Of a stretch of 64,000 nt of DNA, positions 42,847 through 51,122 are shown one piece after another. A program made the translations under genes and the position numbers. The notes below the pieces were generated by a model, which saw only the letters and a list, made by a program, of their open reading frames with translations, was not told where the DNA came from and did not search any database. Origin of the DNA: Minisyncoccota bacterium (GTDB taxonomy: Bacteria; Patescibacteriota; Minisyncoccia; Phycocordibacterales; CAIJYI01); the NCBI GenBank assembly GCA_023229825.1, contig JALNYN010000002.1:1-64000 (forward strand), given 5' to 3'. The stretch's first letter is position 1. Each line of letters starts with the position of its first letter.

Positions 42847-43268
42847 TATATTGCCTCCTTATATGGATCGACAGGTTTATTGATCTCGGCGGGCGCTTGT
42901 TCCGGTTTTATTTCAAGCTTTTTTTCTTCCGCTGAGTTTGCTTCCGCGGTCATTTTATGGATCTCCATCAAAGAATGACGGACGTTTTTGAAGATCTTTT
43001 CGTTTATTATGCCGGCGATCTCTTTGGCTGTCGGCGCCGGAATATTAAGTGTTTTTTCTACAATGGAAATGAATTTTTGCGGAGGGGTGGCTCCCAGCAT
43101 AAGCATCCCGACTTCCGCCGAAAGATCGCCGACCTGGTCGATGTGAAAATGGTATTTTTCCTGTATTCCCTTAAGAACATCCACGGTATCCACCGAAGTC
43201 ATCGCGTCTTTGACATCGTCGGGAAGCTCCGCGAACATTTTATCGAGTTGAGATTTTGTGTAGGGCAT
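42846..43268 (-). CDS. Hypothetical protein of the secretion locus
   Basis: 140 residues, soluble and mostly helical. It starts MPYTKSQLDKMFAELPDDVK and contains GVAEVGMLMLG-like and PPQKFISIVEKTLNIPAPTA helices, with an acidic, Glu/Lys-rich tail. No known domain. Its conserved position in the VirB4/PrgI/VirB6 block suggests a cytoplasmic factor of the machine; this is inference. Confidence 0.6.
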   Translation of the reverse strand: MPYTKSQLDKMFAELPDDVKDAMTSVDTVDVLKGIQEKYHFHIDQVGDLSAEVGMLMLGATPPQKFISIVEKTLNIPAPTAKEIAGIINEKIFKNVRHSLMEIHKMTAEANSAEEKKLEIKPEQAPAEINKPVDPYKEAI

Positions 43269-43351
43269 GTTTCAAATTAAAAACTAAAAATGAAAAAGGA
43301 AAAATTGTTTTAAAATTTACTTTTTTCACACCATTCTCTTAACTATTCTGT

Positions 43352-43425
43352 CGCCGGACTGGGGTTGCCACCGCAGCGTGCGGGGTCCCGCTTGCGAGCG
43401 GGATACCCCTATCCGAAAACGTTTG
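43352..43425. repeat. Type C palindrome carrying a nested type D palindrome
   Basis: The outer unit CGCCGGACTGGGGTTGC...ACCCCTATCCGAAAACGTTTG is the type C REP related to those flanking the RAYT at 50.4 kb. It is split by an inner palindrome (43369-43404: CCACCGC...GGGGTCCCGC...GCGAGCGGGAT) that recurs at 54286-54325. One repeat has therefore inserted into another. Confidence 0.8.
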
Positions 43426-43427
43426 TG

Positions 43428-45929
43428 TTATTTCTTTCTTTTTCCTTTACCGTCTTCCTTCCAGGTCCATTGAGGTTTTTCTTCCGTGGTTTTACGGTCT
43501 GCCGTTGCATTTTTTGGAGCAAGGTCCAAATATTCTTTTGCTTTCTGGTCAACACCGTTCTTAACGGCTTCTTTTATTTCCGCCCAGTGCTCGTCGGTAA
43601 GATTGAGAGTGTTCGATCTGTTTATCTTTTCCAATTGCGTCTTGGTAAGGTGTTTCGCTACAAGCGGATTAGCGAGATCCTCTTCTTCTAAGGTCGCTAT
43701 TCGGTTGTCACCCATTTTTTTAACCAGTTCTGTAACCTCCTCTCTTGTTTTCTCTTGATCCGCTTCGGTAAGAGCGCTATATTTCGCAAGCTTATCTTTC
43801 AGGTCGTTTCTGGCCTCTCGGAATCCTTCTTCTTTTTCGAAGTTTCGTCTTTCTATCTTCGCGGCATCCTGCTGGAGCGGTTTGAGTTTTGCGAAGACTG
43901 CGGTGTTTAGTTCTTTGATCGCTCCGTAATCTGTCGACTTGATCTGTTCCTTAACTTCTTCGAGCTGCTTTTCTATTGCTGTGCGCTCCTCTGCCCCCAA
44001 ATTCTTATCGCTCAATTTCTTTTCCTTTTCAGCCACATCGGCTTGCATTGCTTTTACCTCTGACGTTCTCAAGTTTGCTTCGATCTGTGCGCGTTCCTTC
44101 TCTGTCATCCCTTTCAGGACTGCACGCATCTCATCGTCTGTGCGGCCGCGGACCTTATTTCCGTTCGCATCGATCGATTCATTACGCAAACCGGCAATAA
44201 GCGCAGCTTGTTTCTTTGGATCGCCTTCCAGACTCTTGTAACGTTCGACAACCGCCGGGGGCGAGAAGTTTATTTCACCGAGATCAGCGTTGAGTTGGCG
44301 CATGAACTGCTTGTCGTCTCCATCTTTGGCGCTCTCTATCAATTTCAGGCGCTCATTAACCGGCAGCGAAGCCATGATCTTTCTGGTGGAAACACCGAAG
44401 TCAAGCGGATGGGTAGGGCCTTTGCCCATAATATTGGGGCTGTAAACGCTTTTGAGATACGCAATTTTCTGTTGATCGGTTTTAAGGCTCTGGAATGTTT
44501 TGAGTTTTTCATCATCGCCCTCTTTTTGTTTTTGTGCATAGGTTTTAGCGGTACCAACGCCCAAGTTAAGTCCGGCGTTGCCGGCAGCTTGTTTAAATCC
44601 GCCGGTATTTCTGATATCGAAGCTTGAATTTTGCGCCTTATCAAGGGAAGAAAGTGCAAAACGACCAGCTATCGAAGTTTTCATATTATCGATCCTGCCC
44701 TCTCTTTCCCATTTATCCTGCAGATATTGCGCCGATCTTCCAACACCACCCCTCATTGCCATTGCGCCGAAACCAAGAGCAGCCCCCGTCCCCATAGAAA
44801 GATATTTTGATGCGGCTGCTCCCGCCTGACCCGCCATTCCGGTCGCCATTTTCAGTCCATACATGAGGAATGCTCCGACAATGGCGATTTGAAGCATTGC
44901 AGGAATAAGTGCGGTAAGCGCCCCTTGTTCGGCATTCGGCGTCCCTGTATTTAAACGAAAAGTCGTACCGGTTGCCTGAACGAGGCGCGAAGCGATGTAA
45001 ACAAAAAACAAAAAAGGCGCGGGAAAAAAGACTTGCTTGGTCAGTTCGCTGAGCCATGCGCCGAATTTACTGCTGAACTGCGGAGTGGCGTAGGAAAAAA
45101 ATGCCAGCGGTGAAATGATCATCAGCGCCCATATCATGGCAACGCGCCCGATCATGAGGAATGATGCCGCCAGCATGACAAAAATGAAAATGATCATCAA
45201 AACTCCGCACAGAAAATACACAAAAGCGATCCACGCCCAATGATCTTGCGATAAATTGAGATGGACAAGAGCGTCTTGTACCGGAATGAGAACCGCATGT
45301 AAAAAACCGCCGGTAATATTATGCTGCTCAATTCCATTAAAATCGATGTATAAGCCGCTTTCATCAGGAAAGGCATTATAGAATTCGATCGCGACCATGT
45401 TTCCGACATCGACGATGAACCGGGTAATATACATGCTGAAATTCATGAAAAGCGCAACGACAATGACCGACATAAGGAGTTTTTTGGTTTGGCCGGACAG
45501 TTTCCCTAAGATCGTCATGATGGCGATATAAAGAAGGATGAAAATAAAGAACGTATTGGCGACATCACGACAGATCACCCAGCCGATATTGATGAATTGC
45601 CGATCGGGAGCAAGATTATCTTGCTGATAACTGCTGCTGTTCAATCCGTACGCAAAGAGGGCGTTACTGGCGAGACTCGCAAATTCTGCGAGCCACGAAG
45701 GTACTTTAATAAAGAGGAAATAGGCACTGTAAACAATAATACAAGGACCCAGGTTGGTAACACAATTAATAAAACCAATAGGGTCTGGGGCAGCAGTTGA
45801 GTTAATACCTTGGGCATGAGCCACGGACTGATCAGGATCCCACGGGGCCGACATCGTAAAAAGAACCGGTGTAATGACAAGAACCAGAAATATGCGCGCG
45901 ATTATTCTTTTTACCTTTGATGATAACAT
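43428..45929 (-). CDS. VirB6/TrbL-like membrane protein with long coiled-coil tail
   Basis: 833 residues. The N-terminal 400 residues have a signal peptide-like helix and at least six hydrophobic segments (for example IGWVICRDVANTFFIFILLY, AWIAFVYFLCGVLMIIFIFV), followed by MLQIAIVGAFLMYGLKMATG. The C-terminal half is charged, helical and coiled-coil-rich (AEERTAIEKQLEEVKEQIKS). VirB6 is the central channel of type IV secretion systems. The gene starts two bases from the stop of the upstream gene, so they form an operon. Confidence 0.85.
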   Translation of the reverse strand: MLSSKVKRIIARIFLVLVITPVLFTMSAPWDPDQSVAHAQGINSTAAPDPIGFINCVTNLGPCIIVYSAYFLFIKVPSWLAEFASLASNALFAYGLNSSSYQQDNLAPDRQFINIGWVICRDVANTFFIFILLYIAIMTILGKLSGQTKKLLMSVIVVALFMNFSMYITRFIVDVGNMVAIEFYNAFPDESGLYIDFNGIEQHNITGGFLHAVLIPVQDALVHLNLSQDHWAWIAFVYFLCGVLMIIFIFVMLAASFLMIGRVAMIWALMIISPLAFFSYATPQFSSKFGAWLSELTKQVFFPAPFLFFVYIASRLVQATGTTFRLNTGTPNAEQGALTALIPAMLQIAIVGAFLMYGLKMATGMAGQAGAAASKYLSMGTGAALGFGAMAMRGGVGRSAQYLQDKWEREGRIDNMKTSIAGRFALSSLDKAQNSSFDIRNTGGFKQAAGNAGLNLGVGTAKTYAQKQKEGDDEKLKTFQSLKTDQQKIAYLKSVYSPNIMGKGPTHPLDFGVSTRKIMASLPVNERLKLIESAKDGDDKQFMRQLNADLGEINFSPPAVVERYKSLEGDPKKQAALIAGLRNESIDANGNKVRGRTDDEMRAVLKGMTEKERAQIEANLRTSEVKAMQADVAEKEKKLSDKNLGAEERTAIEKQLEEVKEQIKSTDYGAIKELNTAVFAKLKPLQQDAAKIERRNFEKEEGFREARNDLKDKLAKYSALTEADQEKTREEVTELVKKMGDNRIATLEEEDLANPLVAKHLTKTQLEKINRSNTLNLTDEHWAEIKEAVKNGVDQKAKEYLDLAPKNATADRKTTEEKPQWTWKEDGKGKRKK

Positions 45930-45930
45930 T

Positions 45931-46902
45931 TTACAAATTCCTCAAGTCCATGTTTCCGAGCCATCCTACGATCGTTTGATAAAGAGTCGTTACTGCAGGA
46001 GCCATTGCTTCATCCAATTCGTCGGCCGAGTCAAGCTGAGTCAGCGATTCCTCGAGATAATTATCCATTGAGGCGGAAACGCTGCTTCCCGGGGTAATGG
46101 AAGTACATCCGATATAATGTCCGTAGACGCAGTCGGTTTTCACATCGCGATATCCTTGTCCTGCCTGAACTTCCGCCTGGGTGTGGGTGAGCGCTTCGTT
46201 TACTTGCCTGTTCAACTCGGCTGCCGTTCTTTCTTGTACGGAAAAAATGTCATTTTTTGGCGACTGCAGAGCGTTCCAGCAATCCCAGCCGTTTCCGGTC
46301 GGGCAGGCATTCCAATCATTCATAAAGGCTTCATATCCGGCGTCTCCCCCCGGAAAATCAACTCCCTCGGAAATATTTTGAGAAAAAGGCGTTGTTTTCT
46401 GTTCCAGAACATTTGCTCTCGCTTGACCTTTGACGAAATCAAGCATTCCGGTGGTATTGGCGTAATCATTCGCAAAGAAATAATCCGTCACTTCGCCGTT
46501 TATGGTGGTGTAGTAGCCCTGCGGATTATCAATAAAAGAGGAATTTCCAAAAAATCCTGTCTGTGCCATCGTTTTCATTCCCTCGAATTGCACACTGATC
46601 AAAGCTTTTGCCGCGAACCACGCGATGGAATCCCAGCTGCATCCGGTTCCGAGCACTCCGCCCGCGCCTCCGAACGATCCGCCGCCGGTGAGTCCGCCGA
46701 GAATATTACCGGTGTTGCTGATAAGATTCGCAATGCACGAATCGAGATCCTTCTCTTCCACGAGAGGCGTTCTCATTTCCGCGATGGGGACGAGAACCTG
46801 AAGCGGGGTCTTTCCCTGCGCAAGCGCTCCATTCGCTGATGTTAGAAAAAGCGAACCGGCCAATGAAAAGATCAAACCAATGGCGATGTTTTTATTAAAC
46901 AT
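45931..46902 (-). CDS. Secreted hypothetical protein upstream of VirB6
   Basis: 323 residues. Signal peptide about 1-28 (ending NGALAQGKTP). The mature protein has a Gly-rich stretch (LGGLTGGGSFGGAGGVLGTG) and several Cys pairs (WNACPTGNGWDCWN, YGHYIGCTS), which suggests disulfide bonds and an extracytoplasmic location. It ends two bases before the VirB6 gene and is likely co-transcribed, perhaps as a VirB5-type tip or a periplasmic factor. The family is unknown to me. Confidence 0.65.
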   Translation of the reverse strand: MFNKNIAIGLIFSLAGSLFLTSANGALAQGKTPLQVLVPIAEMRTPLVEEKDLDSCIANLISNTGNILGGLTGGGSFGGAGGVLGTGCSWDSIAWFAAKALISVQFEGMKTMAQTGFFGNSSFIDNPQGYYTTINGEVTDYFFANDYANTTGMLDFVKGQARANVLEQKTTPFSQNISEGVDFPGGDAGYEAFMNDWNACPTGNGWDCWNALQSPKNDIFSVQERTAAELNRQVNEALTHTQAEVQAGQGYRDVKTDCVYGHYIGCTSITPGSSVSASMDNYLEESLTQLDSADELDEAMAPAVTTLYQTIVGWLGNMDLRNL

Positions 46903-46940
46903 ACATTTTTAATTTATTTATATTTTTAGTTATAAAAAGA

Positions 46941-47942
46941 CTATTGTGCCGCCGGGAACGCGTTATAAAGGAGAGAAGCATTTTCTGTTGCGGTAAAGCT
47001 GATGCCGGAGTTGTCAAAATGGGTGGTTACGGAATCGAGAGTTATTTTCATTTTTGTCATGGTGCTTTTGTATTGCTGCATGCCGATGAGTCCGCGGGCC
47101 GGATCGGAAACCATGTATCCGATATTTTCGATCGCAATAACCGTGTCGGACAATTGATTGAGCAGGTTAAGATGGATGGGTGCCAGATACTCAGGAACTT
47201 TCAATTTTGAAACGGCGGAAATTTGATCTTTTCTTGCGCTTATCAATTTTGGCAATGTTTCAAAACTGGCGGAATCCCTTGTTTTTAGCGAAACCAATAC
47301 CATGTACAATATTTTTTGCTGTTCATCGTTTTGATTGCCGAATTTTTTAAAAGTTACCCCGAGATCATTTCCGTATTGTTTCAATGAGGCTGACGTTTCC
47401 GTAACTGTGTTGATGTCTCTCAATTTAAACACAGCCGGAAGCTCCCCCGCTTTCTTATTGAAATCTTCCATTATGTTTTTAGCGACGGTCTTTGGAAAAT
47501 CCGGATCATCCTGTGTGTCGCGGCCCGCAACGGTGAGCATTTCTCTCATCATCTTTTCCGTTAGGGTAAGATCTTCCAAAGAAGAGATCGTCGGCGTCGT
47601 GGAGGAGTTTTTGATACTCGTATAGTTCATGTAATCATTCGGGCCTTTGACGAGAGGATCTCTTCCGAGCGATATCTCGACGCCATCGGGCGTACCGTCT
47701 GCGTCAGTGTCGGCCTTTTTTGAGTTCGTGCCCAGTTTTGATTCTTCCCAATCAAGCAAGCTATCGCCGTCCGAGTCGGTATTTGCGTTCGAAATGGCGA
47801 ATTTTTCTATCTTTTCCAGCGCCAAACGATTCTTCTCCGCTCGGACATTTTTTCGCCATGCCGTGAACCCATAACCAACACCGGTGATGACCGCGAGCGA
47901 GACAATAACGATAAAGAATCTTTTACTGGGAAGGTATTGCAT
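46941..47942 (-). CDS. Membrane-anchored protein with thrombospondin-type calcium repeats
   Basis: 333 residues. A single N-terminal helix (MQYLPSKRFFIVIVSLAVIT), a short linker, then the calcium-binding motif NTDSDGDSLLDWEE and ADTDADGTPDGVEISLG (about 50-85), typical of TSP type-3/dockerin-like repeats. The rest is helical with no recognisable domain. It is the first gene of the minus-strand secretion block. Confidence 0.75.
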   Translation of the reverse strand: MQYLPSKRFFIVIVSLAVITGVGYGFTAWRKNVRAEKNRLALEKIEKFAISNANTDSDGDSLLDWEESKLGTNSKKADTDADGTPDGVEISLGRDPLVKGPNDYMNYTSIKNSSTTPTISSLEDLTLTEKMMREMLTVAGRDTQDDPDFPKTVAKNIMEDFNKKAGELPAVFKLRDINTVTETSASLKQYGNDLGVTFKKFGNQNDEQQKILYMVLVSLKTRDSASFETLPKLISARKDQISAVSKLKVPEYLAPIHLNLLNQLSDTVIAIENIGYMVSDPARGLIGMQQYKSTMTKMKITLDSVTTHFDNSGISFTATENASLLYNAFPAAQ

Positions 47943-48090
47943 AAATATTTTTGTAAGGAAGTAAACTCCTCCTATGATAAATAGTATATCAGTATTTTTA
48001 TCTTATAAAAATTAAAAAAGTGGATAAATGATATTTTTTGTTCGCGTTCCATGATATTATATTGGTAACGTCATCGTTCTTTATCTGACG

Positions 48091-49032
48091 ATGAAAAAAC
48101 AATCAAATATGCACCATAAAAAAATAAAAATTTTAGCGTCGATCTCTCTATTTTTTGTTTTTGCCACTACCGTAGCGTTCAGTATTAACAGCGCAAGGGC
48201 TACGTCTGAGACGACCGAATTTGCGACGCCTCCAGTGGATGATGCCGCCCTTCTGGAACAGCAAAAAGCGAAACTTTTATTTCTGGAACAGACTCTGAAG
48301 GGTACGATGTCTGATGAGGCTTTATACGCCATTACCAGACCGACTCAAGTTTCGGGAACGGCGGCTGCGTCCACGGGAACGGGTTATGTTTTTTCAAAGA
48401 ATTTGAAGCTCGGCGACACGGATGCCCAAGTTCTTGCTCTTCAAAAGGTTTTGAATCGAGATACGGCTACCGTGATCTCAACCACCGGTCCGGGTTCTTT
48501 AGGTAATGAAACCACCTATTTTGGCCTAAAAACAAAGACAGCGCTCATTAAATTCCAAAACAAGTACGCGAAAGAAGTACTTATTCCGAATGGGCTTACT
48601 GTCGGTACCGGCTATTTTGGCGTTTCCACCCGCACCTTATTAAATACTTTGAACGCAAAGACCGCCGGAACGACTCCGGCCGCGGTTGTAATGGAAAAAT
48701 TAACAATAACGGCGCTGGAACCTACTCACGGAAAAGATGGCACCGTGGTGACCATTCGCGGCACGGGGATCACTAAAACCGCCAATAAGATCATTGCTGG
48801 GGGCGTTACGGTATATAATGCGACTTCCACTGACGGAAAAACACTGACTTTTACTATGAGATCGGGTGTAACTTTCCCTGTTGACTCAGGAATGTCCGAA
48901 GCGAGTACGACGTACATCAAAGAACATTTCAAGGAATTTGTTACTGATACTTTCCCTCCTCTCAAGTATCCCGTGTGTATTTCCAACGATAATGGCATGA
49001 GTAATTGCGCGTTTTTTACCATCGATCTCTAA
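48091..49032 (+). CDS. Secreted peptidoglycan-binding protein with IPT/TIG-like domain
   Basis: 313 residues, starting MKKQSNMHHKKIKI; a second Met (48109) is also possible. Signal peptide about 7-36. A PG_binding_1 domain (LKLGDTDAQVLALQKVLNRD, YFGLKTKTALIKFQNKYAKE, YFGVSTRTLLN) spans about 105-195. The C-terminal part (ITALEPTHGKDGTVVTIRGTG) is IPT/TIG-like. It probably binds the wall. It is divergently oriented from the secretion locus. Confidence 0.85.
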   Translation: MKKQSNMHHKKIKILASISLFFVFATTVAFSINSARATSETTEFATPPVDDAALLEQQKAKLLFLEQTLKGTMSDEALYAITRPTQVSGTAAASTGTGYVFSKNLKLGDTDAQVLALQKVLNRDTATVISTTGPGSLGNETTYFGLKTKTALIKFQNKYAKEVLIPNGLTVGTGYFGVSTRTLLNTLNAKTAGTTPAAVVMEKLTITALEPTHGKDGTVVTIRGTGITKTANKIIAGGVTVYNATSTDGKTLTFTMRSGVTFPVDSGMSEASTTYIKEHFKEFVTDTFPPLKYPVCISNDNGMSNCAFFTIDL

Positions 49033-49046
49033 AAAGATAAAAATAT

Positions 49047-49523
49047 ATGTTTCAAAAAATAAAAAAAGTAATGCGGTCGAAGGTGTTTCTCCTTTCATTT
49101 TCTCTTATATTGAGCGCATCAATGATAGCCGGAGCGTTCGTGTATAAAACAAGGATCGTAAACGCGACCATCGGTTCGAATGGCATGCTTATTTTTGGAG
49201 GAAGAATACAAATGATGCAACTTTGCTGTAATGGCTTGAGACTTCAAATTGGTCCTCCTGTCGAAGCGGATGTTATATTTACTTGGCCTATTTCACAGCT
49301 CTATATGTGGTGGAATCTCACGATGGGACAATGCGTGCTCGGTGACGCATACCCGTTCGGCGTATGCGTCAGTCCGTTTTCGTGGCCTCCTTGTACGCGA
49401 TCTGAAACAGTTGACGGAACCATACGACAGGTGGGGACGACGCTGACCGGTCCGCTCTCCGGCACCTGCCAACGAAGCGGCGGTTTGGTTGAAGGCGGAG
49501 GGTATAGTGGCACCAGTTTTTAA
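49047..49523 (+). CDS. Secreted Cys-containing hypothetical protein
   Basis: 158 residues with an N-terminal membrane helix (SKVFLLSFSLILSASMIAGA). The remainder has seven Cys, including QLCCNGL, and no known domain. It starts 14 bases after the upstream gene and is likely in its operon. Its stop overlaps the stop of ksgA on the other strand by four bases. Confidence 0.6.
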   Translation: MFQKIKKVMRSKVFLLSFSLILSASMIAGAFVYKTRIVNATIGSNGMLIFGGRIQMMQLCCNGLRLQIGPPVEADVIFTWPISQLYMWWNLTMGQCVLGDAYPFGVCVSPFSWPPCTRSETVDGTIRQVGTTLTGPLSGTCQRSGGLVEGGGYSGTSF

Positions 49524-50395
49524 TCAGAAAGCTTTTTCCAGTCCGATAAAGAAAGATCTTCCGCTCTCACTGTTTCACTAATTCCGCTCTCTTTCATTTT
49601 GTTTCGTAAAATATTTTCATCGAAAACAGCTCTCAGGTTTGAAAAGAGCTGTTTTCTTTTGTGCGCAAAGCCCGCATGAAGTATTTCAAAAAATCGTTCT
49701 TCTTGTGATAGGGTCGTTTCTTGCCGGACGCGGGTCTCCGACCCCGTCCGGAACGTTTCGGACGGGGTCGGAGACCCGCGTCCGGCGTCGAAAAATTTTC
49801 TTGAAATGTTATCTATCAGAAGGATCGCCGAATCAACCGAAGGTGCAGGCGTAAAACTTCCCGCTTTGACCGTTTTTATATATTTCGGCTCGCCGTATGC
49901 TTTAACGCTGAGGGAAAGCAAACTTTCCTTACCATCTCGCGCGACGATGCGCTCGGCGACCTCCTTTTGAACAAGCAGAACCATTTTTGAAGGTTGTTTT
50001 TCTGATGTGAGGAATTTTCGAATGATCTGCCCGGTAATGTAATACGGAATATTGGCAACCAATTTATATTGTCCGTCGTTGTTTTTACCGCCGGACTGGG
50101 GTTGCACCCCTGTCCGCAATGTTTGGAAATTAAGGACATCATCATGTATTAAAGTAAGGCGTTTTTCAAAAATTTCTTTGGCGAATTTTTCTTGCAGGAG
50201 CGGTATCAGGTCACCATCTTTCTCGACAGCAATAACTCTCACATTCCTTTTTAAGAGTTCTTCTGTGAGTATTCCCCTCCCCGGTCCGATCTCAAGCACG
50301 GTTTCTCCAGCAACAAGAGAAGCGGCATCGACGATTGACGCGACAATGCCAGTATTAGTTAAAAAATTCTGTCCAAGAGATTTTTTAGGTATCAT
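49520..50395 (-). CDS. ksgA: 16S rRNA dimethyladenosine transferase KsgA with palindromic inserts
   Basis: The 291-residue protein is about 20-30 residues longer than usual. It has SAM motif I ETVLEIGPGRGILTEEL and the catalytic NIPYYITG. Two segments have no counterpart in the family and correspond to palindromic repeats read through in frame: residues about 91-102 (RTGVQPQSGGK, between DDVLNF and YKLVANIPYY) and about 203-225 (GRGSPTPSETFRTGSETRVR, just after SRKFF). Both lie in places where an insert could be tolerated. KsgA methylates two adjacent adenosines of 16S rRNA and checks ribosome assembly. The reading frame is intact, so the gene is probably functional. Confidence 0.9.
   Translation of the reverse strand: MIPKKSLGQNFLTNTGIVASIVDAASLVAGETVLEIGPGRGILTEELLKRNVRVIAVEKDGDLIPLLQEKFAKEIFEKRLTLIHDDVLNFQTLRTGVQPQSGGKNNDGQYKLVANIPYYITGQIIRKFLTSEKQPSKMVLLVQKEVAERIVARDGKESLLSLSVKAYGEPKYIKTVKAGSFTPAPSVDSAILLIDNISRKFFDAGRGSPTPSETFRTGSETRVRQETTLSQEERFFEILHAGFAHKRKQLFSNLRAVFDENILRNKMKESGISETVRAEDLSLSDWKKLSD
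49723..49787. repeat. Type C palindrome inserted in ksgA, inverted pair
   Basis: Perfect inverted repeat: 49723-49749 pairs with 49761-49787 around GAACGTTTC-like spacer. Each half resembles the type C unit (GCCGGACG...GTCCGGAACGTTT). It lies in frame within ksgA (residues about 203-225). Confidence 0.8.
50089..50126. repeat. Type C palindrome inserted in ksgA, single copy
   Basis: CGCCGGACTGGGGTTGCACC...GTCCGCAATGTTTGG, diverged from the RAYT-flanking unit at 50427-50461 but with the same order of words. It lies in frame within ksgA (residues about 91-102). Confidence 0.8.
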
Positions 50396-50426
50396 AAAAT
50401 TTTTGCTTATTATTTTTTAACACCGT

Positions 50427-51054
50427 CGCCGGTTCGGGGTTGTACCCCGAACCGAAACGTTGGAATCTTTCGCATGTCATCATTCATTCACATTATCTGT
50501 TTTCAACTCGCATTTTTCGTTTGCCGACGACCAATACCAAAAGGATGAATCCGAAACATAGTTTTTTCGAACAGGATTTTCTAAAATATAATTCAATTTT
50601 TGCTGAAAAAATTTTTCGCTTTGAAGAATGATAGGCATATTGGTATCTTGCCAAATGGAATAGGTTTCGTCGGTTTCAACGAATAATTTTTCAATATTCG
50701 GTTCAGTTGCAACTATATTTTTATGTATTTCGCGGGATGTATGCCTTTTAAAATCCCTGACAAATCCGGAGGTATCGCAAGATTCTGTAATAAGATGAAT
50801 ATGGTTAAGCATAAATACAAAACCGTATAGTTTGAGACCCTTCTTCTTTTGGCAAAAACGGAGAGATTCTGCAATAATATTCCAGCGATTATGCCGGTCA
50901 AAAAGGTAATACCATTTCTTAATGGTAAAAGTGAGAAAGTATGTGGAAGAATTTAATTCTTTTGATATTTTTTTGATCGGCATTAATGATTACTATAAAG
51001 AAATTTTTAATCAAATACAAACGTTTCGGTTCGGGGTACAACCCCGAACCGGCG
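50427..51054. mobile_element. RAYT element 2 with 35-bp perfect terminal inverted repeats
   Basis: The ends 50427-50461 and 51020-51054 are exact reverse complements. Each is itself a palindrome (GGTTCGGGG...CCCCGAACC) ending in AACGTT. They enclose one transposase gene. Diverged relatives of the same repeat are found in ksgA (two sites) and at 43352. Confidence 0.88.
50480..50983 (-). CDS. REP-associated tyrosine transposase (Y1_Tnp)
   Basis: 167 residues. HUH motif in NHIHLITE, N-terminal strand STYFLTFTIKKWYYLF, catalytic Tyr in LNYILENPVRKNYV, then FWYWSSANEK. It is a short RAYT, clearly different from the one at 16818. RAYT proteins recognise REP palindromes and process single-stranded DNA. 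Its flanking repeats occur elsewhere nearby, so this enzyme is the likely source of the type C palindromes. Confidence 0.9.
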   Translation of the reverse strand: MPIKKISKELNSSTYFLTFTIKKWYYLFDRHNRWNIIAESLRFCQKKKGLKLYGFVFMLNHIHLITESCDTSGFVRDFKRHTSREIHKNIVATEPNIEKLFVETDETYSIWQDTNMPIILQSEKFFQQKLNYILENPVRKNYVSDSSFWYWSSANEKCELKTDNVNE

Positions 51055-51122
51055 AAAGAGGATCTTGCGGCAATTTTAAATTTTACATTGTCGTTTTTAG
51101 TTTTTCATTTTTCCTTTTTACT

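Noticed and set aside
49639..49854. Plus-strand ORF of 71 residues across the ksgA repeat
   Set aside because: It is a mirror of the palindrome and the ksgA coding strand; no independent evidence of a gene.
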